Shown here one piece after another: positions 48,409-60,946 of a stretch of DNA of 64,000 nt (the stretch's first letter is position 1; every line of letters starts with the position of its first letter). Source of the stretch: Quercus robur (taxonomy: Eukaryota; Streptophyta; Magnoliopsida; Fagales; Fagaceae); NCBI RefSeq assembly GCF_932294415.1, contig NC_065535.1:85643862-85707861 (forward strand), in the 5' to 3' direction. A model generated the notes under the pieces. The model ran no database searches. It was not told where the DNA came from and saw nothing but the letters and a program-made list of their open reading frames with translations. The position numbers and the translations under genes were made by a program.

Positions 48409-48699
48409 TTGATTGTTAAATTTTATCCGATTACATTATAAAAAATTAAAGATAGCAGATAAAAATAAAATAGTATTCCATTAGATAGCATAATTTGGAT
48501 AATTTAGTGTTTATTGTTATATCTTTTAATTTTTCTTATTTTTTTCTTCTCTTCTATTTTACTCAATATTGAAATTCAACCACATCCTCCTTATGATTAA
48601 ATTATTTATATTTTCTCTCTCTTTTTTAAAATAAAAAAAAATAAAAAATGTAATGTTTTACTTAAATTCAAATAATAAAAAAATTGTGCTCATCAAATT

Positions 48700-49365
48700 G
48701 TACTCATTTTTTTTAACATTTACACTTTCTCTAACATTTCTCCTTCTCTTTACCTTTTCATCTCCCCAAACATTCTACCTTGATATCACTCTTCCTCTTT
48801 CCTCTTATCTTCCTTTATTTTGTTTCTTTTTATTATCATCCTCTTAGTATAAATTTGTCATTCATTCTTCCATTCTTTACATAATTTTCTCTCACAAAAA
48901 AGTGGTTATTTCTCACTCTTTCTCTCTCAATTTTTTGGTGGATTTTTATTTTTATTTTTCTTGCATCTCTATTTTAGCTTGATAAAGTTTTGTATTCTTT
49001 AGAACTATATTTTGGTTTATGGGATTTAGTTTTGTGTTTTGTGTTTTAAGTTTTTTGTTTTTTATTTTTTATTTTTTATGACTTTGATTGTTAAATATTA
49101 TCATATTACATTATAAATAATTAAAAATAGTATATAAGAATGTACTATTATTATATTACATAGAATTATTTGGATAAGTTAGTGTTTATTGTTATGTATT
49201 TTATTTTTATTTTTTTCTCATATCATTTTATTTAACATTTAAATTCAGCCACATCCCCCATATATATCATTAAATTATTTATATTTACACTCATTTTTTA
49301 TTTTAAAAATTTTAAAATATAATATTTCGCCTAAATTAAATAAATAAAATTGTCCACATTAAGTG
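48700..49365 (+). repeat. diverged tandem copy of the right arm and its flank
   Basis: 48716-49078 repeats the right arm of the inverted repeat (ACATTTACACTTTCTCTAAC, TTGGTGGATTTTTATTTT, GCATCTCTATTTTAGCTTGA), and 49080-49365 repeats the sequence after it (TTTGATTGTTAAAT, TTTAGTGTTTATTGTTAT). It is in direct orientation and much more diverged than the two arms are from each other. Confidence 0.7.
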
Positions 49366-49530
49366 GAGTAATGCTAGGGAAACACTCATTCGCACACCCA
49401 ATGCATCAAAGGAAGAATGAAATATAAAACAAATCAAGTTAGAAACACTAAATTAAAAAAAAAAAAAAAAACTAATAATGCATATTTAATGTCATTGAAT
49501 CATCATCAAATTTTGGAAAACGATAGGTTG

Positions 49531-49532
49531 CC

Positions 49533-49574
<42 letters not shown>

Positions 49575-49955
49575 TGGTATAGGAAAAAACCAATACAGAG
49601 TACTAAAGAGTAGATAAAGAAAAACAAAACCAAACGTCAATTAGCAACCGTTGATTGGAAAACAAAGAGGTTGTAAGGAGATGTAAAAAATAAAATAGAG
49701 ATTACCGTGTGAAGAACATTAAAAACTTTATAGTGTAGCCAATGGAGAGAGAGAGAGAGAGAGAGACAGAGACAGAGAGAGAGAGAGAGATGGTATAGAA
49801 AAAAAACCAATACAAAGTACTAAAGAGTAGATAAAGAAAAAAAAAACCAAACGTCAATTAGCAACCGTTGATTGGAAAACAAAGAGGTTGTAAGGAGATG
49901 TAAAAAATAAAATAGAGATTACCGTGTGAAGAATATTAAAAACTTTACAGTGTAG
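49531..49955 (+). repeat. 208-bp tandem duplication with GA tracts
   Basis: Copies start at CCAATGGAGAGAG (49531 and 49739). Each holds a GA microsatellite, CCAATACA(G/A)AGTACTAAAG and GCAACCGTTGATTGG. They are nearly identical outside the GA tract. Confidence 0.8.
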
Positions 49956-50195
49956 TAATATAAACCGTTAAATTCACTTAAAAAATTAAATCAACAATCA
50001 ACAATTAAATACAATCATAGTACTAAATTTACATTTAAAACTAATCAAACTCTAACTATGGAAACCATATTAATCATAACTAAAAAAAAGATGTTCTTCG
50101 ATAGCAGTAGAAATTACATAAGAAATAAAGTTAGAAAATTTAAAAATCCATTTTTTTACATTTCATTTGACCTTATTTAATATATATATATATAT

Positions 50196-53100
50196 TGTGG
50201 GGCCAGAGTGGTCGTGGCCCAGGCCCACTCTACGTTAGGGCCCAAGGCCTAAGCCAAGGAGAGCTATTGCCGAGGACGCATAATGAAAGTCCAAAAAGGC
50301 ACAAGGATATGGCCGAGGACGATCTTATGCTCAGCACCTCACAAAACGCCTGAAGAAAGGGACAAACTCAGTACAGGGGTAGGGCAAGGGAGAAAGCTGC
50401 CAACATCGTAATACAGAATCCTGCATCTGATAGGCCCATACTCCAAACCATGCTATTTAACTTTTCCAACCACCCCCAACCACTCTAGGTATGGGTTGAC
50501 AGGACAGGTCTGCACCCCAGAAAGTAAAACTTACACGTGGACACTAAAAGGCGAAAGGAACACAAGTATAAAAGGGGAAGAAGGCGAAGAAGAAAAAGGG
50601 GCGCTCCCCCCCCCCCCCCCGGGGAAGGAGGAAAAAATCCTGCAAAAGGGAGAGTGGGAAGGATACTGTGCTCCTCGGACGCATTCCGAGGACTTAAATC
50701 CTACAACCCATACCAACGGAATGCCTGGCCAGTCAAGCATTGCCCTCCCATGTAAAAGCTTCCATAAAAATCACGACTAAACCGCTAACCAGTGACCAAG
50801 GCCCTGCCTTTCAAGCCCGCTCTCTACAAATTATATTGTAAGGGCCCTTTACATACAAGCCCAATATCTTTCTTGGGTCGTTAAAATAACCGTGTCCCTA
50901 CAATTGGCACCGTCTGTGGGAAAGGCTTGCGCGTTGGCATGTGTGGCGGTGGGATCAAGCCTCTGTCAAGTAAAGGTCTGCGAAGGTTCCTTCACTTCCA
51001 GCAACACACTGTTGTTGTTCCGACATAGATTCCCGCTAGGGGCTACGCCTCGCAGTGCCAATGGCACGGGCACCCTAGGGGCTTTCAACATCAAGTTAAC
51101 TCTCCCTACCTTATTCGAGGGGCTAATAAAAGAAAAAATACAAGTTTTGGACAGAACCAAGGCCTTGTATGGTCCTCGGACTCAAGCCTATGGGGAAACC
51201 AACTACTTAAAAGAAAAGATACAAGTTTTGGACAGAACTAAGGCCTTGTATGGTCCTCGGACTCAAGCCTATGGGGAAACCAATTACTTAAAAGAAAAAA
51301 TACAAGTTTTGGACAGAACCAAGGCCTTGTATGGTCCTCGGACTCAAGCCTATGGGGAAACCAACTACTTAAAAGAAAAAATACAAGTTTTGGACAGAAC
51401 GGTCCTTGGACTCAAGCCTATGGGGAAACCAACTACTTAAAAGAAAAAATACAAGTTTTGGATAGAACCAAGGCCTTGTATGGTCCTCGGACTCAAGCCT
51501 ATGGGGAAACCAACTACTTAAAAGAAAAAAATACAAGTTTTGGACAGAACCAAGGCCTTGTATGGTCCTCCGACTCAAGCCTATGGGGAAACCAACTACT
51601 TAAAAGAAAAAATACAAGTTTTGGACAGAATCAGGGCCTTGTATGGTCCTCGGATTCAAGCCTATAGGGAAACCAACTACTTAAAAGAAAAGATACAAGT
51701 TTTGGACAGAACCAAGACCTTGTATGGTCCTCGGACTCAAGCCTATGGGGAAACCAACTATTTAAAAGAAAAAATACAAGTTTTGGACAGAACCACAGCC
51801 TTGTATGGTCCTCGGACTCAAGCCTATGGGGAAACCAACTACTTAAAAGAAAAAATACAAGTTTTGGACAGAATCAAGGCCTTGTATGGTCCTCGGACTC
51901 AAGCCTATGGGGAAACCAACTACTTAAAAGAAAAGATACAAGTTTTGGACAGAACCAAGGCCTTGTATGGTCCTCGGACTCAAGCCTATGAGGAAACCAA
52001 CTACTTAAAAGAAAAAATACAAGTTTTGGACAGAACCAGGACCTTGTATGGTCCTCGGACTCAAGCCTATGGGGAAACCAACTACTTAAAAGAAAAAATA
52101 CAAATTTTGGACAGAACTACGGCCTTGTATGGTCCTCGGACTCAAGCCTATGGGGAAACCAACTACTTAAAAGAAAAAATACAAGTTTTGGACAGAACCA
52201 AGGCCTCATATGGTCCTCGGACTCAAACCTATGGGGAAACCAACTACTTAAAAGAAAAAATACAAGTTTTGGACAGAACCAAGGCCTCGTATGGTCCTCG
52301 GACTCAAACCTATAGGGAAACCAACTACTTAAAAGAAAAAATACGAGTTTTGGACAGAACCAAGGCCTCGTATGGTCCTCAGACTCAAGCCTATGGGGAA
52401 ACCAACTACTTAAAAGAAAAAATACAAGTTTTGGACAGAACCAAGGCCTTGCATGGTCCTCGGACTCAAGTCTATGGGGAAACCAACTACTTAAAAGAAA
52501 AGATACAAGTTTTGGACAAAACCAAGACCTTGTATGGTCTTCAGGCTCAAGCCTATGGGGAAACCAACTACTGCAAAGAAAAATTACAAGTCTGGGACAA
52601 CTCAGTACAGTCATACCTCGGTCCTTGGATCAGAGGCCAGGTGTTATCGAAAACACGGCCAAAATTCCACACTATTCGGCAACCCTTTCGGATGGTTTAT
52701 TTGGGGTTCCTCATTCTCGGGCAACTGCCTCACGCGCGTCACGGTACACTCAGCTGTTATCTCAGTTAGTCTCATTAGTTTAATCTGCTATTGATTGATA
52801 TTATTATATTTGATAGTTTCAATAGGTTCAAATTAATAGCTTTTTGTTACAAGGCTTCCTGTCCTAAGTATTATTAAAGGAAAATACACATGTAGCATAC
52901 CCATCCACAAAGTAATTGCCGCAGAAAGGAACAGTATTTAGAAAGAAACAAACTCATCTTTTATTAAGACAAAGAAAGGGTACAGTGTACAATGAAAGAG
53001 CTTGAATAAGCTTATGTTAGAAACTAACTACATAAGCAAAATGAAAAGATACAAGGCAGTGAACAAAAAACAGAAGAGAGATGCAGCAGTTCTAAAACGG

Positions 53101-54657
53101 TGTCTACGAAAACCATTCCTCAATATTTTTACATGCCTATAACTCGGGCAGCAAAAGAACCCAATTTGGGGCTAGCACCGTTGAAGAAAATGTGCAGAGA
53201 ACCCAACTTGCGGCTAGCACCATTGAAGAAAAGGTGCAGGGAGCCGGAAGCTGATGAGCCTCTATGTTAACCACGCTTGCGATAGAGCAGATGGCGCTGA
53301 TGGCGGAAAACCTTACTTCTGACACACCAAGAATCTGGTGCGACTAGAACCTGCTTCGGATTTTGACTGAAAGAGGTAGAGATACCATCCCCACCTTATC
53401 AAAGCGGAAGATTATCTTAAGTCTGTGTCTCCCCTGTCCAGACCGCACCACCTTGAGTCTCGGAAGGGTCCGGTGCCTCTATGGCGGGTGTAGTTCTTTC
53501 ACCCCCACCCATGCCTTAAACATATTGCACTAAGGGTGGATAGCACTGGATATGGAGACTATGATTGTAGTTGAAGGATTGTGATTTTGAAGGGAGCCGA
53601 AGGGTTTATATGTAAGAGGAGTAACCCCCTATCCTATTTATATAAAGAGCAAACTGGTGGCATTTAATCCATGTAGGTTTCCAAGAAGTGCTGCAGACAA
53701 GACGGTTTTGGTACAATTTCCCAACACCATCTGCAACCCTAAGATTTGAAGATCCTCGTGAAGGTGCATCTCGAGTACTGAAACGTCAAAGGACACCGCG
53801 TGAGTAAAAACTAAAGGGATGCCTCCTAATTTGGCACATTTCCCATACAAATGAAAAAACACAAACATCAGTAAAGTACAGAATTTGAGCGAGCCATGAT
53901 GTGGGCCCAACATCACCAAAACCCTTCTCCCTATCTAAAAGTCGGGTAGTAGGATTTTGAGGGGCTATTGTGGGGCCAGAGTGTTCGTGGCCCAGGCCCA
54001 TTCTACGTTAGGGCCCAAGGCCTAAGCCGAGGAGAGCTATTGCCGAGGACGCATAATGAAATCCCAAAAGAAGCATAAGGATATTGTCGAGGACGATCTC
54101 ATGCTCAGCACCTCACAAAACGCCTGAAGAAAAGGGCAAACTCAGTACAGGGGCAGGACAAGGGAGAAAGCTGCCAACATCGTAATACAGAACCCTGTAT
54201 CTGACAAGCCCATGCTCCAAACCATGCCATTTAACTTTTCCAACGACCCCCAACCACTCTAGGTATGGATTGACAGGACAGGTCTACACCCCAGAAAGTA
54301 AAACTTACACTTGGACACTGAAAGGGGAAATGAACACTAGTATAAGAGGGAAAGAAAGCGAAGGAGAAAGGGATCCCCTGGAGGAGGAAAAATCCTGCAA
54401 AAGGGAGAAAAGGGAAGGATACAATGCTCTTCGGACGCTGTCCGAGGACTTAAATCCTACAACCCGAACTAATGGAAGGCTTAGCTAGTCAAGCCAAGTC
54501 CACCCATAGATAAGCTTCCATAGAAACCCCGATTAAACCGTTAACCTGTGACTAAGGTCCTGCCTTTCAAGCCCACTCTCTACAAATCATATTGTTAGGG
54601 CCCTTTACTTACGAGCCCAATGTCGTTCTTGAGTCGCTAAATAATCGTGTCCCTACA
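50196..54657 (+). mobile_element. LTR retrotransposon derivative without gag-pol
   Basis: The LTRs 50196-50902 and 53969-54657 both begin TGTGGGGCCAGAGTG and end GTGTCCCTACA. A primer site follows the first (TTGGCACCGTCTGTGGG), and a TTTTGAGGGGCTAT polypurine tract precedes the second. The 3.07-kb interior has no gag, protease, RT or integrase, so it is a large non-autonomous derivative mobilised in trans, probably by a Ty3/gypsy-type partner (inferred from the primer-site style). It entered a TA repeat, so its target duplication cannot be read. The 5' LTR has a TATAAAAGGGG box near 50567, altered in the 3' LTR, and a C-run near 50607. Confidence 0.85.
51130..52570 (+). repeat. 81-bp minisatellite inside the LTR element
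   Basis: About 18 units with the consensus start AAAGAAAAAATACAAGTTTT and the core GGTCCTCGGACTCAAGCC. One unit near 51400 is shortened and one A is inserted near 51531. Because 81 is divisible by three, the unit reads as a 27-residue peptide repeat on one strand and also stays open on the other strand. The open frames here are therefore no evidence for a protein. Confidence 0.88.
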
Positions 54658-55084
54658 TATATATATATATATATATAAATATAATTTTCATACACGATTA
54701 CTTTCGAAAATCTAATGAATAATGCTATCTCTCATTTATCGTCTTTGTTATACAAATCATTAGTTAGTAAATATATGATAATGGTAAGAAATGTTACAAA
54801 TGAGATCACTAATATATATATATATATATAATTAATTAATTAATTAATTAACCATTATCATTATGGAGTAGTAATCTATAATTTTACGCATCCAAAAAAG
54901 TGGAATATATAGAGTTTTCTTAAAAGTATGTGTAAAGATTCACTATGTGTGTGTGTGTATAAAGGTGAAAAAAAGGTATATTTAAGGTTTTTATTAACTT
55001 AAAAACTAATGAAAAACCAATGGTTAATAACTAAAATTATAGTATTAATAAAATATTTAATGAAATCATCCTAAAAAAATTATC
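54658..55084. other. AT-rich flank of the LTR element
   Basis: TA microsatellites and AATTAATT repeats; no gene. Confidence 0.45.
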
Positions 55085-55111
55085 ATGCGCAACGTACGGA
55101 TATGCGACTAG
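55085..55111 (+). mobile_element. possible Helitron 3' end
   Basis: ATGCGCAACGTACGG followed by ATATGCGACTAG and then T. A short GC-rich stem followed by CTAG just before a T is the hallmark of Helitron 3' termini. The stem is imperfect and no 5' TC end was identified. Confidence 0.35.
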
Positions 55112-56989
55112 TTAAGAGTAATAATAGAAAATAAAGCAAATTCATGACTATTAAAAAGGATGTTTAGAAATTAAAATACAAAGCAAAAAATAGAGATATT
55201 TATTAATTTCCAAATGCATTATTATTATTCAGAGCATGAATGCTCTCTTTATTTTGTGAAAGGGTATTCAATTCCTTTTGTTCAAATGTGTCTTGTATAT
55301 ATATATATATATATTTTAAAGAACATGGCTGGTACACTCATGCAGAAGTATTTTAGGTGTGACAAGTGTTTGACACGAATATGAGAACATCTTTGTATGG
55401 CTTGGTATCCATCTCCATCTCCTCGATCCCATCTTAGGTGTTCCTTGTAGTGGAGAGATCAAGATGGGTTTGTTTGGTATAACTTTTAAACTTGCTAACA
55501 TAGTCACATACAGTTTTTAGAGTATCACTTTTTTCTAAGTGTAAGGTTTTTTATCCAGTTTTTCCAAGTAAAATAAACTATGCTAAACACTTGACTTTAG
55601 TGAATCTCCGTATTGGCAAAATGTAATGTCGGGCCATTCTTACTTCTTTTACACGTGGAAACTAAAACATGGTGATTTGGGTGAAGTAGTGGTAATAGTT
55701 ACGGTACTGATAGTATTATGTTAATGATTTATGACATGGTGTTTGGCTGCTAGTCATGGATGGAACAGATTTGCCATAAAGATTATATCACACGTTTGCA
55801 ATCCCTTGTCCAATCCTAGGAGGTAAAGTGGAGAAGAGTTCTCACCAAATTTTTTTTTTATACCAGCTTTTTCTACAACGTGCTTATATGGGATTGGCTG
55901 TACAACCTGATGCTCAATCTTATTTCTACATCAGCCTCTTAAATCAGATTTTGTGAATCATATTCAATTTGAATAATTGTCAGTTCAATTATTTTCTTCG
56001 AGAGAGAAACATGGGTGCAAAGATTCAAAGGTATTTTCAAGTTTCATATAGTGATTAGTGACCCCAATACTAAGGACAAACAAGAGCCAAATCAGATTTC
56101 AGGTTAAATCTTCCTCATTGGTTACCTCCTTCACCTGTAGGCAAGTATAAACAAAGCTTCTAGGATATGCAATTTTTTTTCTTCTTGTTCATCAACAAAG
56201 ATGACAAGAAATGAGTCATATGATACTGATCTTAAAGTAATCCAAAAAAATAGAAAAATTAGTGGGGTTGATCCATATAAATTAGTGTTAGAAAATGACA
56301 GTACTCCACTCTCACGAAGTGATATTACACTTCATCAAACACCTACAATTTTCATTTCACAAACAACAATTCAAGTCTCTTATACGATAAAATTAAAGGT
56401 TGGTACAAAGTCTTAGTTGCATCAACGCTGTTGGGTGGAGTCGATGGACAGACTTGTAATAATTACTACTTTCTTATTAGATTTCATTTCCTCAAAAGGC
56501 CACTAGCTCTGTGGAAAGGCAATAGTGGTGAATTATTGGAGGCACATTATTTGAAATTCAATTTTTCCCAAGTGGGGTAAAGACTAAAGAATAGACTGAT
56601 AGTGATATTTGCGGCAATCAGAATTGCTTCCATTTCCACCATGAATCAAAGGTCATCTTCAAGAAAGAATCACTTCTTGTCTGTTTATCCAGCATTCAAG
56701 GTTAGAATGGACACTACAGTTCTCTCTCTCCCCCCTCTTTTTCAAGAGAGCATCTCCTGGATGCAGTATCCATATCTTCTTTATGTCCCACCACCTTTTG
56801 GCTGATATCTTATGTAAAGTTTTTCTAGTCTATACCTCGAAAGGAAAACAGGAAACAAATAAATAAAAAGTTTTACCTGATTATCCAAATTGTTGGTGAA
56901 TCTCTTCATGTTTCAATTATTCAATATGTGCTGAAGTGTTTAATATGAGCAGTTTTAAGGACCAACCTTACCCTTCATAAAAATTGGCC
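55112..56989. other. intergenic, no gene seen
   Basis: Short open frames on both strands lack recognisable motifs. A TA run lies near 55297-55313. Confidence 0.4.
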
Positions 56990-57058
56990 TTTTATTTTAT
57001 TAAAATGATGGGTTTAATATAACTATAGTTATATTAAACTCATTTTAATAAAATAAAA
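56990..57058. repeat. 69-bp near-perfect palindrome
   Basis: The two arms meet without a spacer at AACTA|TAGTT (57025/57026) and match out to TTTTATTTTATTAAAATGA and TCATTTTAATAAAATAAAA, with one or two extra bases in the left arm. Confidence 0.75.
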
Positions 57059-57216
57059 CTGTAGAGCCCCATTAAGATGATGCGGTCATGTTTAGTTGTA
57101 GGTTTTAGTACACTTGAATTCTATTGAGCTTGTAGCCTAGTCTAATGTGAGATAAAGTATAGAGTTTTAAGCCGAATCAATAATAGGTAGATGCTCACTA
57201 TAAATATTAAAGTTAA

Positions 57217-57901
57217 GGCTGTGTTTGGTTCATGTAAAATATTTTCCCTATTTTCGGGAAAGAAAAATATTTTCAAGTGTTTGGTTGCATTCCAAAAAAT
57301 GCTTTGGAAAATATTTTCTAGTGTTTGGTTGTTTTGCTGAAAATGCTCTAGAAAACCCATTTTTATCATGTTTCTCACATTTTCTTAAGATCCAACCAAA
57401 TATTATTACATAGAATCAAAATATATATACAACACAAGAAACAAAAATCAAAACAAAAACATCATATTCACAAACTCAGTGAGAGAGGGAAGAAAGAGTG
57501 AGAGATTAAGGGAAAGAGAGATCGGGAAAGAGAGAATCGGAGTGGATGGAGGCGGCGGCGGTCAGATCGGGTGGGTTTGGGGGTGGAGTGGAGTGGGCTG
57601 GTGGTCGGTGGTGGCCAGATCAGCGATCGGTGGTGGCGGCCAGTGCGTTGGAGAGCCTGGTGGAGCATGGCCTGCGGTCGGTTGTCAAGATTGAAGCTCG
57701 TCGGTGCATGGCTGGTGATCGGAGAGGTGGATCAGTGATGAGGGAGGGGTGGGCTGAGATTTGGGTGGACCGGTGTTTGTGGGTCTTGGGTGTTTGGCTA
57801 GCGCGTTATTTGGGTAGTGGGCCAGCGTGATCGGAGCTTGGCCGGGTTGGCCGAAGCTTGGCTGAGGTGAGGCGTGATCTGGGTTTTGTGGGTGTGCTCA
57901 T

Positions 57902-57984
<83 letters not shown>

Positions 57985-58168
57985 GCGTGAGTCTGGAAAT
58001 GGTTTGAAGTGAAAATTTGGACTGAAACCAATTTCTGGGTCAAAGCCATTAAAACACACGGTCAACTGAAAATATTTTCCGAAAAATTTATTTTCCATGC
58101 ACAACCAAACACCCGCATTTACGGAAAAGTATTTCCAGAAGTGATTTGAACTCAAAACAAACACAGCC
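57217..58168. mobile_element. large Harbinger-like non-autonomous element (copy 2)
   Basis: GGCTGTGTTTG at 57217 and CAAACACAGCC ending at 58168 are perfect 11-bp inverted ends, flanked by TAA on both sides (57214-57216 and 58169-58171), as for PIF/Harbinger elements. Internal order matches copy 1 at 17033-17857: AAAATATTTTC ends, GA-rich segment, GC-rich GGCGGCGGCGG core (57550-57720), and a very long (CT)n (about 57903-57980). No transposase. Confidence 0.7.
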
Positions 58169-58171
58169 TAA

Positions 58172-60065
58172 GTTCCCTCTCTAATTCCGATACCAAACAA
58201 AACCCTAACTCGCCCCATCAAGAGTTGTCTTGAAAGGAGAAGCTAGGAGAGGAACTCCTGCTTGGGCCGTGTGTGTGAGAGAGAAAGAGAGAGAATTATT
58301 GTTGATGTGGATTTGCTCAAGTTTATTACTAATAGCATCAAGATATGAGATTGAAACCCCGTTATTTTCCATGATAAATTGTGTTCTAGTTACAAGTTTA
58401 TTTATTACAGAATTCTATAATCTATATTAAAAATGTAGATGCCTAATCCTTGTCACGTTTTGAGTCTGTTATATAACTCTAGTCCAAACTCATTATATAT
58501 AATCCTACTTGTAATGTAAGCAAAATGATTCTAATCTTACTTGTAGTGCTAATATTGTAAACCTAGATTAGTCTTGGATTTCACCTATTATAAATATCCT
58601 TAAACGTGTTCATCACTTCATTGTAATACATAGAGTTTTATAATAAAAATGAAATCATCAATAACTTTTTGGGGCGGATGTTGGCCTCTATATATATATA
58701 TATATATTTCATACACTTTATCATGTTGCCAAAACTATGTATCGCACTATCAAACACGGTATCACGTTATTTGTTATTTAAATTAGAAATATATATGAAT
58801 AAAAAATGCTTAAATTGAATCGTAAACCTAATAATTAATGTTATGTTCCGTGCATACGTGTGGGGTAGAGGTTGTAATAGTGGAGAATATGTAAGATAAT
58901 TGTCGATGGAAACAACACCATATAAGTCACTTGCAACATGTTTTATGAACGCCAAAATAACGTTAAGCTAACAGTGAAAAGATTCATATGATAAGGTTAC
59001 TATTTTCTTATGTATTTTATGCCGAGAACTAAGAACCTGAGCTGTCATTTGGACTAATTGCTTTGTAATTATTGCATTGGGTGCAAATAATATTGTAAAA
59101 TTTGGGTAATATATTCGTCATATCCACCTTTAATTCCCACTAGAAAAGAAAAGATATAGAGAGAAAAGAATGTGTTAAACCCATAAGAATCTTTCGTTAG
59201 TATGATTCGTCAGTCCAAATTTGGACTGATTCTCTTAACATGTCACAACCATGATTTTAAATATTCTAAACTAAACATCTTAAGAAAATCAATGCCGTCC
59301 ACTTCCTAGCCATGATCTATTTTTTCACTGATCAGTGATCACAATCTGAAGAGTTTAGAGCAATTTTGAATTTCCCCTCTGTCCTAACCAAGGAAATAAA
59401 GGAAAAAAATCCTCCTTCATAGTACTTTCTTGTGCTAATAATGCCTAAGCCTAGCAACAAAATGTAATAGTGTTCTTGACAAATTATAGACAAAAAGCCT
59501 GTCAGATTCTTAAAAGACCATTTAATTATCTCATAAAATCTGCCAAAATCTTAATTTAACTATAAATCATAGTATAATTTGGTAGCCGACAATAATTTAC
59601 AAACAGGGAATATAAGGCCATATTTGCCCATCTATTGGTAACCGACAATAGTTTGCCCAATTCTCATCACTCATTACTCAATTCTCATTACCCATCACTT
59701 ACTTTTAGTGTGACCCACACCATTTGTGCTTGTTTAGCTTTGCTTTGGTTTCTCACTTTCCATCACTCATAACTCAAAAAAGTGAGTGAGAGTGATGGAA
59801 AATGGAAACACATTTTCGTTGTTTCCGGATCATGAGATATGAGTGATGGCGGCAAATTAGCTAGCCTTGTTTTTGGACAAATTAATACACATTGGATCTT
59901 TTGTCAATGTTGAAACGAACAAACACAATTGGTAGATTTTAGCAAGACAAGCGTCACAATAATGTTCACACTTTGCATTGAAGGTGCTATATGGTTTGCA
60001 CCAAATGCAACTTTAATTTAAGGTATCTAAAATAGTACCCCAAAAAAAAAAAAAAAAAACATTAA
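58172..60065. other. intergenic with small hairpin
   Basis: No gene. TA repeat at about 58689-58707. A fold-back at about 59757-59801 pairs TTCCATCACTCATAACTC with GAGTGAGAGTGATGGAA. A short duplication (GCCGACAATA and ACCGACAATA, about 59585 and 59642) precedes it. Confidence 0.45.
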
Positions 60066-60946
60066 TTACTTGGGTATTATCCCCATTCTACAACAAGGGC
60101 AATGAGCATTGTTCTCTAGCCATGGCACCAAGCATCTCACATGGAATTTATGGGTACAAGGCAGGTGCACTAGGGTCTCACCAGCTTTGAACAGTTCCAA
60201 GCAAACAGCACAGTCATCTTGGTCCGAAGCCTTCCAGCTCAACTTGGTCCAACTGAACCTTCTTGACCCAATCTTCTTTGACCCAAACACCTGTGTACGC
60301 AATTCTCCCAGTACCATTGACCTTTCCTCCACACACCTTAGCCTGTCTTTGTTACTGTTATTCCTAGATTCAATCATATAAAATTGAGAAAAAAATTATT
60401 AATATATCATTCAAATAAGCTGAGAGGGTTGTGGATTCTTGAATCTAGCTAAAAGAGCTTAATAATTTACATAGCCAGCATGCGTGTGTGTTAGCAAAGA
60501 CCATATTGGTTTTGCTAATATTCGCTTGGAAAGTTGAAACTTGAAACCATAAAGCTAATTATATTTATATATACCTTTTAGTTTCTGATGATTTCCTTGG
60601 TATTCTTAACTTCCCATCTAATCTTTCCTTGGCTTCTCTGGCTACTTCTTCTAGCTTCTCATCCTGGCTTACTTGGTTTAATAAAGTTCTTCGCTGCTTT
60701 TTTTGTTGGTGTTAGCTTAATGACATTAGTAAAAAATACTCAAAATAGAAAGAAAAAGAAAATTTGAGAGAGATGTACCAGTGAAGATGTATAGGAATGA
60801 TGAGTATCATGGTTGCTTGTGTACAAGCAGAAAGAGGAGCGCCTTGATCCACCGTGCACAGCCAAATTTGGGGAGTCAGACCAAGCCACACTCCGATGGA
60901 ACCGCCTTCTTCGAGCACATTCGACTCCTGGAAGGCTTCCAGCCAT
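60066..60946 (-). CDS. RING-H2 finger protein, three exons
   Basis: Exons (minus strand) 60946-60779, 60696-60575 and 60363-60066 have GT-AG borders and join in frame to 195 residues. The start MAGSLPGVECARRRRFH is characteristic of a conserved plant RING family; I do not assign a symbol. Residues 60-105 are Lys/Glu/Arg-rich and helical (DEKLEEVAREAKERLD). FSWTKLSWKASDQDD leads into the C-terminal RING-H2: C148, C151, C166, H168, H171, C174, C185 and C188. The likely role is a cytosolic or nuclear E3 ubiquitin ligase with unknown substrates. Exon 2 begins at an AAG|CAG tandem acceptor (NAGNAG), so one Gln may be included or skipped. Intron 1 is only about 80 bp. Confidence 0.88.

Noticed and set aside
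51130..52570. CRISPR-like regular repeats
   Set aside because: The units are contiguous with no variable spacers and lie inside a plant LTR element.
50892..52769. Long open frames giving a 27-residue repeat protein
   Set aside because: They follow from an 81-bp tandem repeat whose unit lacks stops; the opposite strand is open as well. No start context, domain or conserved end supports a protein.
55316..55507. 63-codon minus-strand frame
   Set aside because: No domain or conservation signal visible.
56201..56416. 71-codon open frame
   Set aside because: No recognisable motif, splice context or promoter; likely chance.
57798..58164. Arg-Glu repeat open frames
   Set aside because: These are translations of a (CT)n microsatellite inside a DNA transposon.
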